A stretch of 64,000 bases of DNA from Armillaria gallica (taxonomy: Eukaryota; Basidiomycota; Agaricomycetes; Agaricales; Physalacriaceae): NCBI GenBank assembly GCA_037576215.1, contig JBANDB010000001.1, forward strand, positions 4,092,001 to 4,156,000, written 5' to 3'. Each line of letters starts with the position of its first letter. Within the stretch, counting starts at the first letter, position 1. Made by a program: the position numbers and the translations under genes. A model generated the notes under the pieces. It saw nothing but the letters and a program-made list of their open reading frames with translations, had not been told where the DNA came from and searched no databases. Shown piece after piece: positions 34,507 through 45,655 of the stretch.

Positions 34507-34983
34507 CGTCAAGATACGTTGGAGGTAACTTGATGTTTCATCCTGTTTTATCTGGTCTCGCGAGTCGATCGATCGGTTGACCCACGCCACAAAAGAAAAC
34601 GAGCAATTGGCCTGATATGCGTTTATCCCCTACGCAATACGTCGATAAGTCGGTTAATGTAGATATAAGAAGAGTAAGGTCCCTGCTATAAATAATCGGC
34701 TTCAAGTTGCAACGCTGGGATCCCACAGAGCTTCTAAATCTCCTGGTATTACTCTCAAACTAATAGGTCGGCAGTTCTTGTCCCATGGTCAACCATTCCG
34801 CTTTATTTTTCCATCCATTCGGACTTCAGATGCTTGTTCTTGGATATCGTAACGGTCTTTACCTAAATCAGTTATCCATTCACCGTATGCCAACAGAAGG
34901 AGTCAAGAGAAAGCATGAATATCAGATCTATAGCGTTCCATTGTTAAAGGTATACAAAAATCAAAAAGGGTATCAAAGTTAGA
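34507..34983. other. Intergenic, includes caspase-like copy 2 promoter
   Basis: No gene. Unit B similarity ends near 34630 at the shared word GATCGATCGGT region. Confidence 0.5.
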
Positions 34984-36517
34984 TCAGCTGTATACCTTCA
35001 CCCAAGCAAAGTCGAAGTAAGCATCGGCGAAGGCACCAGGGTTGTTGTTGACAAAGTCTTATATTGATGTAAAATTAGTTTCATCGCTGCTTTCATTTAG
35101 ACTGTTCACTCACCAACACAGGAGGAGGGACAACCAGAGCTTGCATAGGCGCTTCCGGCCCAATCTCCACCTAAGAATGTTGTGAGATAAAGAGAAAGAG
35201 AAATAAAGAAAGCGGTATTCACAGAAAGTCACTGAAATAACGGCCTATGTTAGCAAGCGGAAGACACGTTATAAAACAACACTCACAATTGATGATAATG
35301 TTTTGAGGGCTGAAATAGTTCGTCAATGAGCAAGAGGTGTTCGGAAAATATGCAGCGGGGGTTCCCTATGGCGTTTTGAGACAATGGAATTTCCGAAAGA
35401 GAGAAATACGAACCCAGTTGTCGGTAATGACAACACTGCCACCAGTACGGACACCAGTGGGAACGTTGGGATCATTCCTAGCCCAGAACCATATCTTGAT
35501 GAACGAGTCGGTCCACTCCAAGGCATACCTAAGAATATGCAATCAATCGTAGTTTCCGAGAAGTCAGTCGGTACGAACCAGCCTCCGCCGTTATCATTGA
35601 AACCCGATCCATAGCTGATCGAGTTCTGTAGCTGGACGCCACAGCCGGCGTTACTATTAACGTTTACGTCGCATTCGTTTTGCAGAGAAACTCTAAAGAG
35701 TTTTTCAATGGGAATTGGGGATCATCGAGAAGCGAACACAAATACCCAGACTGAGTGCGGGTACCGCTAGGCATTGTGCATCCTTGACATTTCATGTAAG
35801 AAATCGGTCGGGGAACGGAATACGAAATGAACGTACCAGATGAGGTATGAAGAGTTGCTTGATTGCTTGCTTGGTTGTTAACACCCTCAATAATGTCGAT
35901 TTCTCCCTAAATTGTTTTAGTTAGCACATGATTTTTATAGGGTCCCAACAAGTTCTCACCCCGTTGGGCCAGTTAGGGCCCACAGTCCATACCGCAGGCC
36001 AAGTGCTGAAAGAAACGTTGAATCAGCGTGAATTCTCCCATGTTGCAAACTACGAACCCGCATCCTTGTGGCATATGCCGTATGTTGAATCTGGAATGGA
36101 CAGATTAACATCGAACTCTTCAATATCTTCAGATTACTTACACCATAGCGGTGTTACTGCCATACTGGTTATTTGACTGCAGACGAACAGAGTTGCGACC
36201 AGGTCCATCCGCGTTTAAGACGGTGGTATCATCAGCGCGCAGGATGAAGGTGTCATCAGACGCGTAGGTTAGATTCTGAGATTGGGATGTTGTAACGTCG
36301 ACGTAGTTTCTGCAATGAGTAGTCCATTAAAATGAAGAGAAGCTTGCCCTATCGACGAAGTCACGTACACTCGCCCGTGGGTGGGGTCAGAAATTGCTTG
36401 ATGCGAAAACCCAGAGTAAAACTGGGAGCCAATAAAGCTATCGCTCTGCCGGTACACTGTACCGAAGACTGGCGAAGCGAGAGAAGAGACGAGAGCGACC
36501 GTAGTAAAGAATAACAT
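34984..36517 (-). CDS. Secreted GH16 endo-beta-1,3(4)-glucanase-like enzyme
   Basis: ATG at 36515-36517; stop at 34984-34986. The leader MLFFTTVALVSSLASPVFGT is a clear signal peptide. The rest is rich in introns (about ten, 50-60 bases each). Recognisable blocks are FDIRHMPQGCGTWPAVWTVG, then the GH16 catalytic motif NGGEIDIIEGVNNQ with both Glu and the Asp, then ATLHTSSGC, SISYGSGFNDNGGG, and a final NNPGAFADAYFDFAWVKVY, a typical last strand of this subfamily. The length of about 320 residues is normal. Fungal members of this type hydrolyse or remodel mixed-link or branched beta-1,3-glucan. It is unrelated in detail to the GH16 enzyme at 4.8 kb, which has a shorter active-site region. A TATA-like box lies about 85 bases before the start. 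Confidence 0.9.
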
Positions 36518-36601
36518 GATAAGAGTGGTTAAGAGAGGTTTAGAGTGAAGAAGCAGCCCTCAGCCGGTTTTTATGCAGTCGATCAGTGCTCCAACGTCTC
36601 C

Positions 36602-36610
36602 TTTATATAT
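36602..36610 (-). promoter_or_regulatory. TATA-like box of the GH16 gene
   Basis: Read on the minus strand the sequence is TATATAAAG, about 85 bases before the ATG at 36517. Position and sequence only. Confidence 0.5.
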
Positions 36611-36929
36611 CAGATGCTCCGATAGCGGGCAATGCTACAGCACCAGAAACCATGAACAGGATGTCCGGTTCCAGAGACAGACCACAATGGTGTCTCTATT
36701 GAAAGGCAAAGTGACTTCTTGGTGAGAAACTGCAGCGACAAGGCACCACTCGAAACTAGACACGAACACATGATGATAGACAGCGCCGGAAGGAAAAATC
36801 CATTCGTCGGTGAATGTCCGAAGGATAGATGCATGTCAGACAGTTTCAGGGTGAGCTGCCTATCTTTTGGAAACAAGAAATATCGCGACGTGAATACGAG
36901 CTCGTAGTGTGGATGTAGATGCAAACCGA
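36611..36929. other. Intergenic, no supported gene
   Basis: No coding signature. It might contain further decayed parts of the caspase-like fragment next to it, but I cannot align it. Confidence 0.4.
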
Positions 36930-37165
36930 ACTTAGACAATGACTCAGATGCTGTCCGCAGGTGCAATATCGGTGTTGTCGACGAGACTGTATAATGATGT
37001 AGGACTCGGATCTGTCAACGGCGGTTTATCCTGGGAGGAAAAACATTGGATAGGGACGAGGTCGTCGACTGGGTGCTTCTCCATTCGCTCCGCGTCCGAC
37101 ACTAAGGGATGTTGGATATATCCGTCGACACCAACAATGCCGGCCCAGAATGAGAATCACCTTTG
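36930..37165 (-). pseudogene. Caspase-like N-terminal fragment, copy 5
   Basis: Minus-strand reading gives FWAGIVGVDGYIQHPL, then VSDAERMEKHPVDDLVP, a gap, and SLYSLVDNTDIAPADSI. These match in order FWAVIVGIDNYPHHHI, VSDAELVEKYLIEELGV and TLYSLIDNPDIVNGDNI of copy 2. A stop codon follows at once and the His and Cys region cannot be found downstream. It is a relic of the first part of the domain only. With four other copies within 19 kb it shows repeated local duplication of this family. Confidence 0.75.
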
Positions 37166-37769
37166 GTACTAAAGGTTTCTAGGAACATTCGAGAGAAAGC
37201 TATGAGTACAAGTACTAGCACATAACAGATAACGATGCGTATACGGACACGAGGGCAGATGGCGAACAATAAGGTACATCGTAGCGGGGTAGCTTCGACA
37301 GACGCGTCACTTGAGCCGCCGTATAAGAATCGCACCTAGAAACTGAGAGAAATGCCTCGCATATGGAGCCTGGTCTGTGCTTTTCGTCGGCTTGAATTTT
37401 GGAGGCAGAACACAGGCTGTGATGATTTTCTGCTTCTTTTCATAGCGGTGCTACCTTCAATATGTACAGTATGAGTTAAATGCCATTGAGAGGAATACGA
37501 CGCGACGTAGAGAGGGACAAGGAGAGAATTGCAAATTGAGAACATGGAACGGAACATTCCGATATTTGTCCTTGTCCTGTATTAGCTTCCGTCCCCATGC
37601 TTAATTCTTTGGGGTAAAATAATAGTGTCGCGTCGCGTCTTTGGTCAAATGTTCGTCCCAGAGTAAAAAGTGGCCTGATTATAAGAGGTATACATCTATA
37701 GCATAGAACCGGTCATCAAAAGCCTATCGACCCTGTACCGGCCACCCTGCAAGAATTTTTCACGAGCGT
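37166..37769. other. Intergenic, no supported gene
   Basis: About 600 bases, no coding or repeat signal seen. Confidence 0.5.
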
Positions 37770-38500
37770 TCAAAAGTAAGCACCAGAATCGTCGTCGAGA
37801 CGCTCGAAACGCCACAGCTGCGTAGGCTCAAACTCGCCATCAACCGCACCGGCACCGAGCTTCACCTGGAAATGGATAATTAGAGTAATCTCGGGCCATC
37901 GGTGGCGCACACGTACGTGAACTTCGGGGTGCTGTCGTGTGGGCGGCTGCGAAATGTTCCAATAGAGTCCATCGTCACCGGGTGCCTTTACCTGTCATAG
38001 AAATGAATACTCAGAAAAGACGGCGGAGAGTCGGAGACGAACCGTGTAGAGCCCATCGCCTAGAGGCTCCACGATGAAAGCGATAGGATTACCCCCGTTA
38101 ATGATCATGATGTCCTGCAGGGCTTGTGAGTACAAGAAATGCTCCCTGAATATCACTCACATTCTCGGCACCAACTTGCCCCAACGTCAGACCCATGCTC
38201 CTGATCAAGAACCCTCCCTTTTCCTGCTCGGTGAGCTCCCACTATTCAAGAACGACGATAAATCGCGGCTCGGAAAGCAAGAGAATGGACCTACTTGCTC
38301 AAAAACTCCCAAAAGTTCGTAACGGTGTGAAAGTACAATGGGCTTTCCATGCTGGTGGACTCGGACAGTCGAGTGAGACGCCTCGCTAATGATCCTGTAC
38401 ACGCCGGAAACAAGCTGAACAGGAATGACAGTAAGAAAAAGACTGGAAAAAGGTGGATTATTGTGCTGACCTTGGGCGTACGCGTTCTTGAGAGAGACAT
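37770..38500 (-). CDS. Small beta-trefoil-like protein (lectin or protease-inhibitor type)
   Basis: Six exons joined at GT..AG introns, all between codons, give about 155 residues with no signal peptide. The start is MSLSRTRTPK and the next exon LVSGVYRIISEASHSTVRV. Motifs GVYRI, GLYTVKAPGDDGLYW and a final QLWRFERL repeat at spacings expected for the three lobes of a beta-trefoil. This resembles the fungal ricin-B-like lectins and the mycospin/I66 inhibitor type. Intracellular fungal trefoil proteins of this size are often defence proteins against nematodes or insects. That role is inference from family habit, and the exact family is uncertain. Stop at 37770-37772. Confidence 0.65.
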
Positions 38501-39322
38501 GGTGATGGTGGTCGGAAGCAAAGTGGTGAAAGACGGGTGGGGGCCTTCGTGGTATGTCCAAAAATAGGTCGCGACTTCTACACCGGATGTGTACCGGCAA
38601 CTTTTGGGGCCGATTATTCGTATATCGACGTCAATATTATTGTGTTGAGAAAACAGAACGTGTCAGCTCTACGATGGTTAACAACGTTTTATATTAAATC
38701 TTGGTATGAATATTTTCTCCTGGGGATAAAATTTTCGGCCGCAATACGTACATTCATCAATCCATATGATAAGATGCCGATTTCTTCACTTTTGCTTCGT
38801 TGGACCAGTAGAAAAATTGCAAGTCTCGGAACTTATGCACTAGACGCTACGGTTTGGCTACAATACCCAGGAGAAGGATATTTCCCAATACAGAGAGAAC
38901 CGGCCCCCACTCCACACGCATACAAACCGGACTCCACAAGGATTCTAATTAATTGCTCGATGGAGATCCTAGTTAGAAGCATGGACCAAACGGGTGGTCG
39001 AAGAACGGTCACCGACCCGATGCAAAACCCTTTTCACAAATCCTCAGTGTTTGCTCACTTATCCCGACTCGGCATTTGTCAGTGGGTCCAGGGGCCATGG
39101 AATCGGATTATGCTCGTCAGCTACGACATCGGGATATGCATGTCATCCGGCTGAAGGGTTAAATAATCGGACAGTACTTAAACTTGACACTTGTCAAATG
39201 AAGTTAAGGTTCACGGATCCTCTTCGAACGGGTCAGGAAATGCGAGAAATGCTGGAATTCCTCCGTGCTATTGCAATCGCTTGTGTCCTAGTGGAAAGAT
39301 AGCGTACTGGGGTAAACAGAGT
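38501..39322. other. Intergenic with one unexplained open stretch
   Basis: No recognised gene. The plus strand holds a frame open from about 38537 to 39154 (205 codons), without an early ATG, introns or any motif I know. Probably chance in AT-rich DNA. Confidence 0.45.
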
Positions 39323-40759
39323 TTACACATATACATAGCACAGATATCCGCCTTTCGTATACAAAACATCCCGAACCTATGAAATCAGGGTCAGGAAGAG
39401 ACTATGGAATCCAGCAAGTCAACAACGCACCGTTATATTTGGTAAAATGTCGTACACGGATAAAACCGTTCCCTCGGTGGTTTCCTGAACAGACATGAGT
39501 TCGGTCGAACCAATCCACTCCAAAAAAAAACAGAAGCTTACCACATAGCCAGTGGCGGGTTCATATTGCGTTTCATACCCTGCATCTGTAAGATCATGAA
39601 TCCTCGATTGGTCGTCTCCTTGCCATTTCCACCAAACCTAAAAGAGCAGACATAAACACCTACACAAGGTTCACCAATAGAGATAGCGCACGTAGTCCAG
39701 ATAAGCATGATGCAGCCAGAAAATCGGATCATTTGGCGACGTCATGATATTGAGCATCTGCGATTTAACACGATCAGCAGTCACACACGGACGGGGAACG
39801 AGACTAACATCGCCTCCAACACCGGCATGACCACCGTCATGCAGTGTACCGAACAAATTCTTTTGGAAATGAGCAAAAGCAGTCTCGTTGTTCACGCCAT
39901 CCACATAAGACTGTCCAGCATACAGCGAGCTATCTGCATCTAGCCGGCGAGTCAGGATGTGCTCCGTGTTCTTAGCCCCAGGTCCAAGGTGGGAGGTGAG
40001 GTTGGCGAAAGGACCGCTTAGAACGGCATAGCCCGAGTGCGCAGCGCCTTCACCCCCAAAGTCAAGAATGGTGCTGGAGTTTGCGAACGATCCGGCGTCG
40101 GGGACTTCGTTCCAGTACGGAATCTGTTCAAGGGTCGTCACTTTTCCACTGGAGCGCGTGGATTCAGCTTACCAGTCCGGTGTATCCGCATTCTTTCCGG
40201 AGCATTGTCTCGTGAGTATGGAGATAGTAGCGGTGGACCTAGATCAAGATGAAGGTCCTGACTTTCTTTGCGTTAGAAAATTGCTCACCGCGAGGAATCT
40301 ATATGGGGGGTAAGTTTATCTGATTCGGCGAAGGTTATGCCAGGCGACGTACTGTCCAGTCATATGCCAAGTATCCTCATCCGCATAGATGTCGCTCTGC
40401 GAGGAGTGAACGCGAACCTGGTGTTCCAGCTTAGTTTGTAGTCGCAATGACGGACCTGGGCCACTTACAAGGTCTTCATATCGGGAAGTAACGTCAGGTA
40501 TGCTTGTTTGAGCGGGGGCTTTGAGGAGGCACCACTCGGCGTCAAAGTATGCCGCTTTTTCCTCATCAGTGAATGTGTTCCTACGATAAAAATTCGTTCG
40601 AAAAGCAGAAATTAAAGACGGAACAGCTGCGTACCATTCTACCCTGATAGCCGGGGAGGTGCAGTTCGCTGGGGTATCGGGCGCTGAGTTTACACACAGT
40701 AAGAAATCTTGTGCAGCGAGATAGACGAAGATCAAGAGTAAGAAATAGCCGCCCATCAT
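39323..40759 (-). CDS. Tyrosinase-type di-copper protein
   Basis: ATG at 40757-40759 (MMGGYFLLLIFVYLAAQDF, a likely signal peptide), final exon ending at 39323. Spliced blocks follow tyrosinases: CuA region with VRVHSSQSD, DTWHMTGQ and HRYYLHTHETM; then YWNEVPDAGSFANSS, FANLTSHLGPGAKNTEHI; CuB region with LHDGGHAGVGGD and SPNDPIFWLHHAYLDYV; then YETQYEPATGYV and a last exon RDVLYTKGGYLC. So the copper-binding histidines of both sites are present. Members oxidise phenols, as in melanin or secondary metabolism. One problem is that between TGQ and HRYY an in-frame TAA (about 40316-40318) lies between WHNLRRIR and a short exon ending FLA. An additional intron of about 50 bases or a sequence error would explain it. 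Otherwise the gene is broken there. Confidence 0.82.
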
Positions 40760-42224
40760 AGGTAGAGGGCGCAAGTAAAGTTGAAGGAGTGTTAGTGAAA
40801 AGGAAGGTGATATGTCCCGGAAAAAAAGGGGAAGACAGCCTGTCAGACCCAGGAAGAACCACTGCTATATAGCGAGTATGACACCGTGAATGGTTCTTTC
40901 ATCAGTTAACTTGGAAGCTCGTGTTAAAACGCTGATGCAGGCGCCTGCATGGTCGGATTCATGATTACTGCTTCTATTCACTGAACGGTTTCAGCAAGCG
41001 TCCGGGTCACGGGCCACCATGCAAGTTGCAAGCACCTGCAGTTAAATCAGTAATCCTTCCATTTTCAGGAACGATTGTAAAAAAAAAAAAGACATATGTA
41101 CGTGAGTTTTCACTTGTTCTGCACGATACAGAAAGTGAAAATTCTCTCGAATGCTCAGTTTGTCAATTGAAGGTCATGGTCGTTGTGGTGAAGTTGCTGG
41201 TGGTGGTTGTGTTGGTCAGACCTGACCTTCTTTGTTTGCGTCAATAGTTCTTCATTGATCGACACTTAGACGCCGTTATAGGCAAAAGTAGCACAATAAC
41301 ACGGTCCAATGTTGAGCGAATATAGATTGCCAAAACATAGAAGCAAAAACATCACTATTGAGGATAACGTCGACATGGCACCACCCATCGTCGGAAGCGG
41401 TTAAAACAAGTTCCACAGAAGAATGACCGGGCAGCTCGAAAAGGCCGGTCAGATTCACGATTGAGGGGAGATGCCTGCTCGCCGACCGGTGAAGAAGAAT
41501 AGCGATACGCAGACGGACTCGTTATTCTGGCAATCGTTAAATATGGTATATCGCATATACCAGGACGACCACCTAAACATCACGGAGGTCGCAGTGCAAC
41601 TCACGACACGTTTGGTGACAGACCATGACCATCTATGTACTGAGTTATAGTGAGAATCACGCATGGGCCACGACGCGTTACAATACTCACCTATCGTTGT
41701 ACCGACTGGATTCTATGGCTCTGGTCGTTTGATCGTTGACGCTCCAGAGAAAGCCCCGTATCACCCTACTTCATAGATAACATCTCTCCAGTTCCAAAAA
41801 TGCCAAGCAATGATAGATTTGATGCACTTGACGATGCAGAAGCATAAGTTGGGATGCTGGCGATGGTGTCGGTACCGGCACAAAGTCTGCTTGAAGCCGA
41901 CCGGCAAGTCCCGGAAAATCTGATCTATTGTCAGACACCTTCTACCACCAACACCACAACCAACCTTCGCTTTGAGTATCAGTTTCTTCTTCAACGAGTC
42001 GAAACGTCAAAAGTTCGCCCCAGACTGCTATAGGTAACCTTCCCGTCTTACGTTTTTCAGGTCCCATATTGTCCCCGGCACCAAACCACTTTATCACTTC
42101 ATGAAGGGTTCCATGTACGAGGTAATACCCTGGCGCGGCAATACGTGTCCCTCTGACTGTAAATCAGGCTGGTGTCCGACATACGCAAGAATTTCCAGGA
42201 GTATCCTCGACCAAGCAGAATGGG
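40760..42224. other. Intergenic about 1.4 kb, no supported gene
   Basis: It contains the tyrosinase promoter and the start region of caspase-like copy 3. A short minus-strand frame near 41276-41458 (TGLFELPGHSSVELVLTASD) looks protein-like but has no partner exons that I can join. A run of 12 A lies near 41080. Confidence 0.45.
40865..40871 (-). promoter_or_regulatory. TATA-like box of the tyrosinase gene
   Basis: TATATAG on the minus strand, about 105 bases before the ATG at 40759. Confidence 0.45.
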
Positions 42225-43275
42225 ATGACCGAGGACAGCGACCCACCGAAGATCAACGAGGAAATGAAACATGCGACGCTTGAGAGTCTGCAGATAAAAC
42301 CAAAGGTAAACAGCCCATATCTCTGGTTAGATGCTTGGGACTGATCACAAAGCTCAGAACCTGCACGGTTCTCGATTCTGGGCCGTCCTCATCGGCGTCG
42401 ACGGAGATCCCCATTATCCTCTACATGGTTGCGTGTCGGACGCAGAACTAATGGAGAAATATCTCGTCGAGGGCTTGGGTGTTTCCAGAAATCGCATCCA
42501 GCGTCTTTGGGTCCCACAGGGGGGAGACCACCGACGGTTCTATTAGTCCTACTCGCGCCAATATCCTCAAGACACTTTACAGCCTCATTGACAATGCCGA
42601 TATCTTACCTGGGGACAACATCATCGTCTACTTTGCCGGAAATGGCGCGCGCTACGATGCTGAAGAACATTATCGCAACAGGGTGCCTCCGGAAGTCTCT
42701 CTCGCATCAATCAGGCCTCTCAATGCACTGTGTCCCTTGGACCGCGCTGCTCGGGACGACAGCGGGTCCGAAATTCTCGACATCAGTATTCGAGAAATTG
42801 AAGCCATTTTCACTCAAGTCTCTCTGGAAAAGGGCCACAAGATCACGCTCATCCTTGATTGCGGACACCCGCGTGCGAGAATCAGATGTGTTCCTCCAAT
42901 CGGAACACGCCACCCATTTCGCAGTGTGCCCCGCTCCTGCGGCATGCGATTGAACCTATGCTCGAAGGTGCGCATGAGCGTTTGGCAGCCTACCCTCAGT
43001 ATCTTGCTGGCTGTTCGGTAGCTTCGTATGATTGGCAGCCGGATACGGGTTCTCATGTGCTTTTGGCTGCATGTCAGAAGAACGAGTATGCGCGGGAAGA
43101 AGAGGACAACGAAGAAACAACACACGGAGTTTTCACAAAGTCGCTCGTGGATTCTTTGAGGTCAGGTCAAGGATTCGCTTTCGTTGATCTCATTGCTGGA
43201 CTGCCCAAGTGGCCTGACCAGACGCCCTTTGTCGCTGGAGATCACAAGGGTGAAGCAATCTGGTACCAAGAATGA
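42225..43275 (+). CDS. Caspase-like (C14) protein, catalytic residues lost, copy 3
   Basis: Exon 1 (42225-42305, 27 codons, ending QIKPK as copy 2 ends QAKPK) and exon 2 (42358-43275). Blocks are FWAVLIGVDGDPHYPLHGC, CVSDAELMEKYLVEGLGV, DNIIVYFAGNGARYD, KITLILDCGHPRARI and the p10-like YDWQPDTGSHVLLAACQKN to GDHKGEAIWYQE. The His position is Asn and the Cys position Gly, as in copy 2 (Leu, Gly), so the loss is shared and old. The frame shifts by one base at a run of six G near 42520-42526 (five would keep frame) and shifts back near 42935-42945, so the middle 140 codons sit in another register. Given base-calling errors elsewhere in the window, I cannot say whether this gene is intact or a pseudogene. 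Orientation is opposite to the other copies. Confidence 0.75.
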
Positions 43276-43665
43276 GGTCGCAGTTTATCTTTATCATTCA
43301 AATATAGCTGTACTTGTACGTTTCTGGCTTTCTGATGTTTTCTTCCAGTTGTATTGTATTTTGCTCTAGCTCTCGTCATATTGAGTTTGAGAAAAGTGGG
43401 AATAAAGTCGACCGCCGATGGACTACTTCTCGTTTGCTGAGTCAGCACCTTAGTCCCAGAAGGCTGCGGAGTCAATACGATGCCCCAGGGACTCGAATTG
43501 TGTCTAACTACCACAGACGACCTTGTCATTTCCATACCGGCTGCCCAGAACAAGCACTCATTTCAAACATATATCCACTTCTAAACATATGCTTCAGGTC
43601 CTTACTCGCAGTGAAGACGTCAACGTCCTCGACTCGAGAGCAATGATCAACAAACGTGCCATTGA
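43276..43665. other. Intergenic, no supported gene
   Basis: No signal seen. Confidence 0.45.
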
Positions 43666-44022
43666 ATACTCCGACCTCTTCGTTATCTCTCTCTCAATCT
43701 GTATCGTCCTGCTCACCACGCCCTATTCTATGTCTCTTGCCTCAACATCTTCACCTGCACCCCGGAGACTATCCTTAGTCTGCAAAGGACCAAACACGAC
43801 ATCTTTGATACAATCGTTCGCTCCATTGCAGTCCCACGATCCAGGTCCGAGGCTCTTTCATCCGGACCCTCCTTGGAGAAGTGCGCTTGCGAGGTCAAAG
43901 CCGACAGGTATACTCAAACTGATCCACAACCTTCGCGACTTTCGATACCCCACCACTATCACCATCTAGTAGACGGATTTCCAAAATTGGTCCAGGAGCG
44001 CAGCGCTTTTGTCTTGCCCTAA
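43666..44022 (+). other. Unrecognised exon-like open stretch
   Basis: A frame without stop runs for 119 codons but has no ATG. It includes CTPETILSLQRTKHDIFDTI, EKCACEVKADRYTQTDPQ and a final LVQERSAFVLP before TAA. Residue composition looks like protein rather than chance, but I do not recognise a family and cannot place splice sites with assurance. It may be a decayed or partial gene, neighbour to the tRNA-synthetase relic that follows. Confidence 0.35.
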
Positions 44023-44692
44023 CTTTATGATGGTCCCAAATGACGGATAGTGAGGGAGCGCGCTCTGCATTAGAACTTCTGTGAGCCTAGTAGATACGGC
44101 ATTTTTTTTATCTCCATCGTGCGCCTCCTTTTCATTCTCTAATTCTTTGAGGATTTTATTTCCTATCCATGATTGTGTGTTGAGGCAGTTCCCATTCCCG
44201 TGGTGTTGTTTCATAGGCCTAGCTAGCTGCTGCTGCTGCCGGGTCATCAATGGGCCGTTACTCGAGAGTGCGTTGCAACGTTGCACAGCTCGGTGCTTGG
44301 GTTTTGTTTCCGTCATTCCTGCTCTGCTTTTGGGTACTCGCTGCACCAGCACTGGTCCCCGCTCGTGGTCCGTGCGTGTGTATACTTAATATCATTATGT
44401 CAGTATGTTTTACTGTTTCACATTACATGATGACATAACCACTTGCGACCGATGATGCATCTGATGGTTTTTTACAATGTACCCCACGAAGGGCCTCTGC
44501 CCTACGAGACACACTCAGCAGGGTGATTACAACGGTATGAGCCTTCGTGCACCATGGCCGCGGCACATTCCTTGCCATGTCAGGGCTGTGGACCCGGCCG
44601 TTCCTTATCGGTACCCTAATACCAACTATCTGATAAGACGCCGCTTGACTCCTCGATTTGCCGTTACTCCTCGATTTCGATCTTTCTCTCGC
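44023..44692. other. Intergenic, no supported gene
   Basis: No supported gene. TGC-rich runs near 44220-44240. Confidence 0.45.
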
Positions 44693-45655
44693 ATGAATTC
44701 AGTAACACAGTCATTGGCTGCCCTGCCTTGGCTTCGAAGACCACCGTGACTCTGTCGTATGCAGCAGCTGATTCTCCAACGGGCTGGCGGTCAGCGGTAG
44801 CCACGACGCATCCGTATCGGAGACCTATGAACTCATTAAATTTTTCGTTTACAAACCTAAGACTGCGAAAGCGGATGTCCCGGTCCTTGTCATCACTATC
44901 GCACCAGAATCGGTCAATTCCAGTGCTGCAGCGATAGGTAAGAAGCTAAATCTAAAGGAATTGTGGTTAGCTTAGGAGGTTTTTTTTTGTTTTGCGCAAG
45001 GACTTACGTATGTTTTTTTTTCATCGTAGTCGCAGAGCTGACTGTCATGTAGTGTCCCCGCTCGCTCTCAACGCACCAAAACCAGCCGCCAAAGGGAAAG
45101 AAGACGCTCAAATCGATGGAGCCATCCAGATTGTCTTCGGTGTGAAGAAAGAAGTCGGCTTTTCTGCATGGCATACCAACGTGAGTTACTACTATCACCC
45201 TGCCGTTCTCATTCTAAAGCGCCGCCACAGGTGCCCTCAAAGCTGATATGCTTGACTACTACAGTGTCAGCGGTTGCTATATTCTCAAGCCGTGGTCGTA
45301 CAACATCTGGGAAGAGATACAATGTACGTTTGGACGCATCAAGTAGTTAATTACTCAACAGTGAAATCCACCGACTGGTTCGAAATCATGAACAAAAAAC
45401 TGGGCGTTGAGAACGCTCGTCTCCGCCAAGGTCCTAGAACGGGAAAAAGATTGTATTGAAAGGCTTCTTCCCAGAAGCTGCCTGGGTTACAAGAACAGGT
45501 AACTCAGATATCGAGGAACCAATTTCTATTCGCGCAACTTCTGAGATTGTCGTGTACCCTTCTACGTACGGAATACTTAGCTGGCCATTTCTTCTTCGCT
45601 CCCTAAATCTCCAGATTACGCGAAATGGACAAAGAATTTAACACTGCGCTGTTTT
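44693..45655 (+). pseudogene. Prolyl-tRNA synthetase pseudogene (N-terminal half)
   Basis: From the ATG at 44693 (MNSVTQSLAAL), pieces in changing frames follow the cytosolic ProRS order. First comes the N-terminal editing-like (YbaK-type) domain with TYELIKFFVYKPKTAK, PVLVITIAPESVNSS and GKKLNLKEL. After a stop, the catalytic start follows with KEDAQIDGAIQIVFGVKKEV, GFSAWHTN, ADMLDYYSVSGCYILKPWSY, NIWEEIQ, WFEIMNKKLGVEN. Then come EREKDCIE, PEAAWVTRTGNSDIEEPI and SIRATSEIVVYPS. Motif 2 and everything beyond the Lys/Trp stretch (YAKWTKNL) is missing, so the aminoacylation and anticodon domains are absent. At least four frame changes, one stop and a lost segment (the PMFLP region) show real decay. 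It is probably a truncated duplicate of the functional gene elsewhere in the genome. Confidence 0.85.

Larger units (their letters stand above)
30795..34630. repeat. Tandem segmental duplication, unit B
   Basis: Second copy of the decarboxylase plus caspase-like module, in direct orientation to unit A (about 27245-30545). It is longer mainly because of the extra DNA before its TATA box and because the caspase-like gene is not deleted. Its genes are intact while the caspase-like gene of unit A is broken, so the copies have had different fates. Confidence 0.85.

Noticed and set aside
38537..39154. 205-codon plus-strand frame as a gene
   Set aside because: No early ATG and no recognisable domain. 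Long for chance, but nothing supports it, so it is only mentioned within the intergenic entry.
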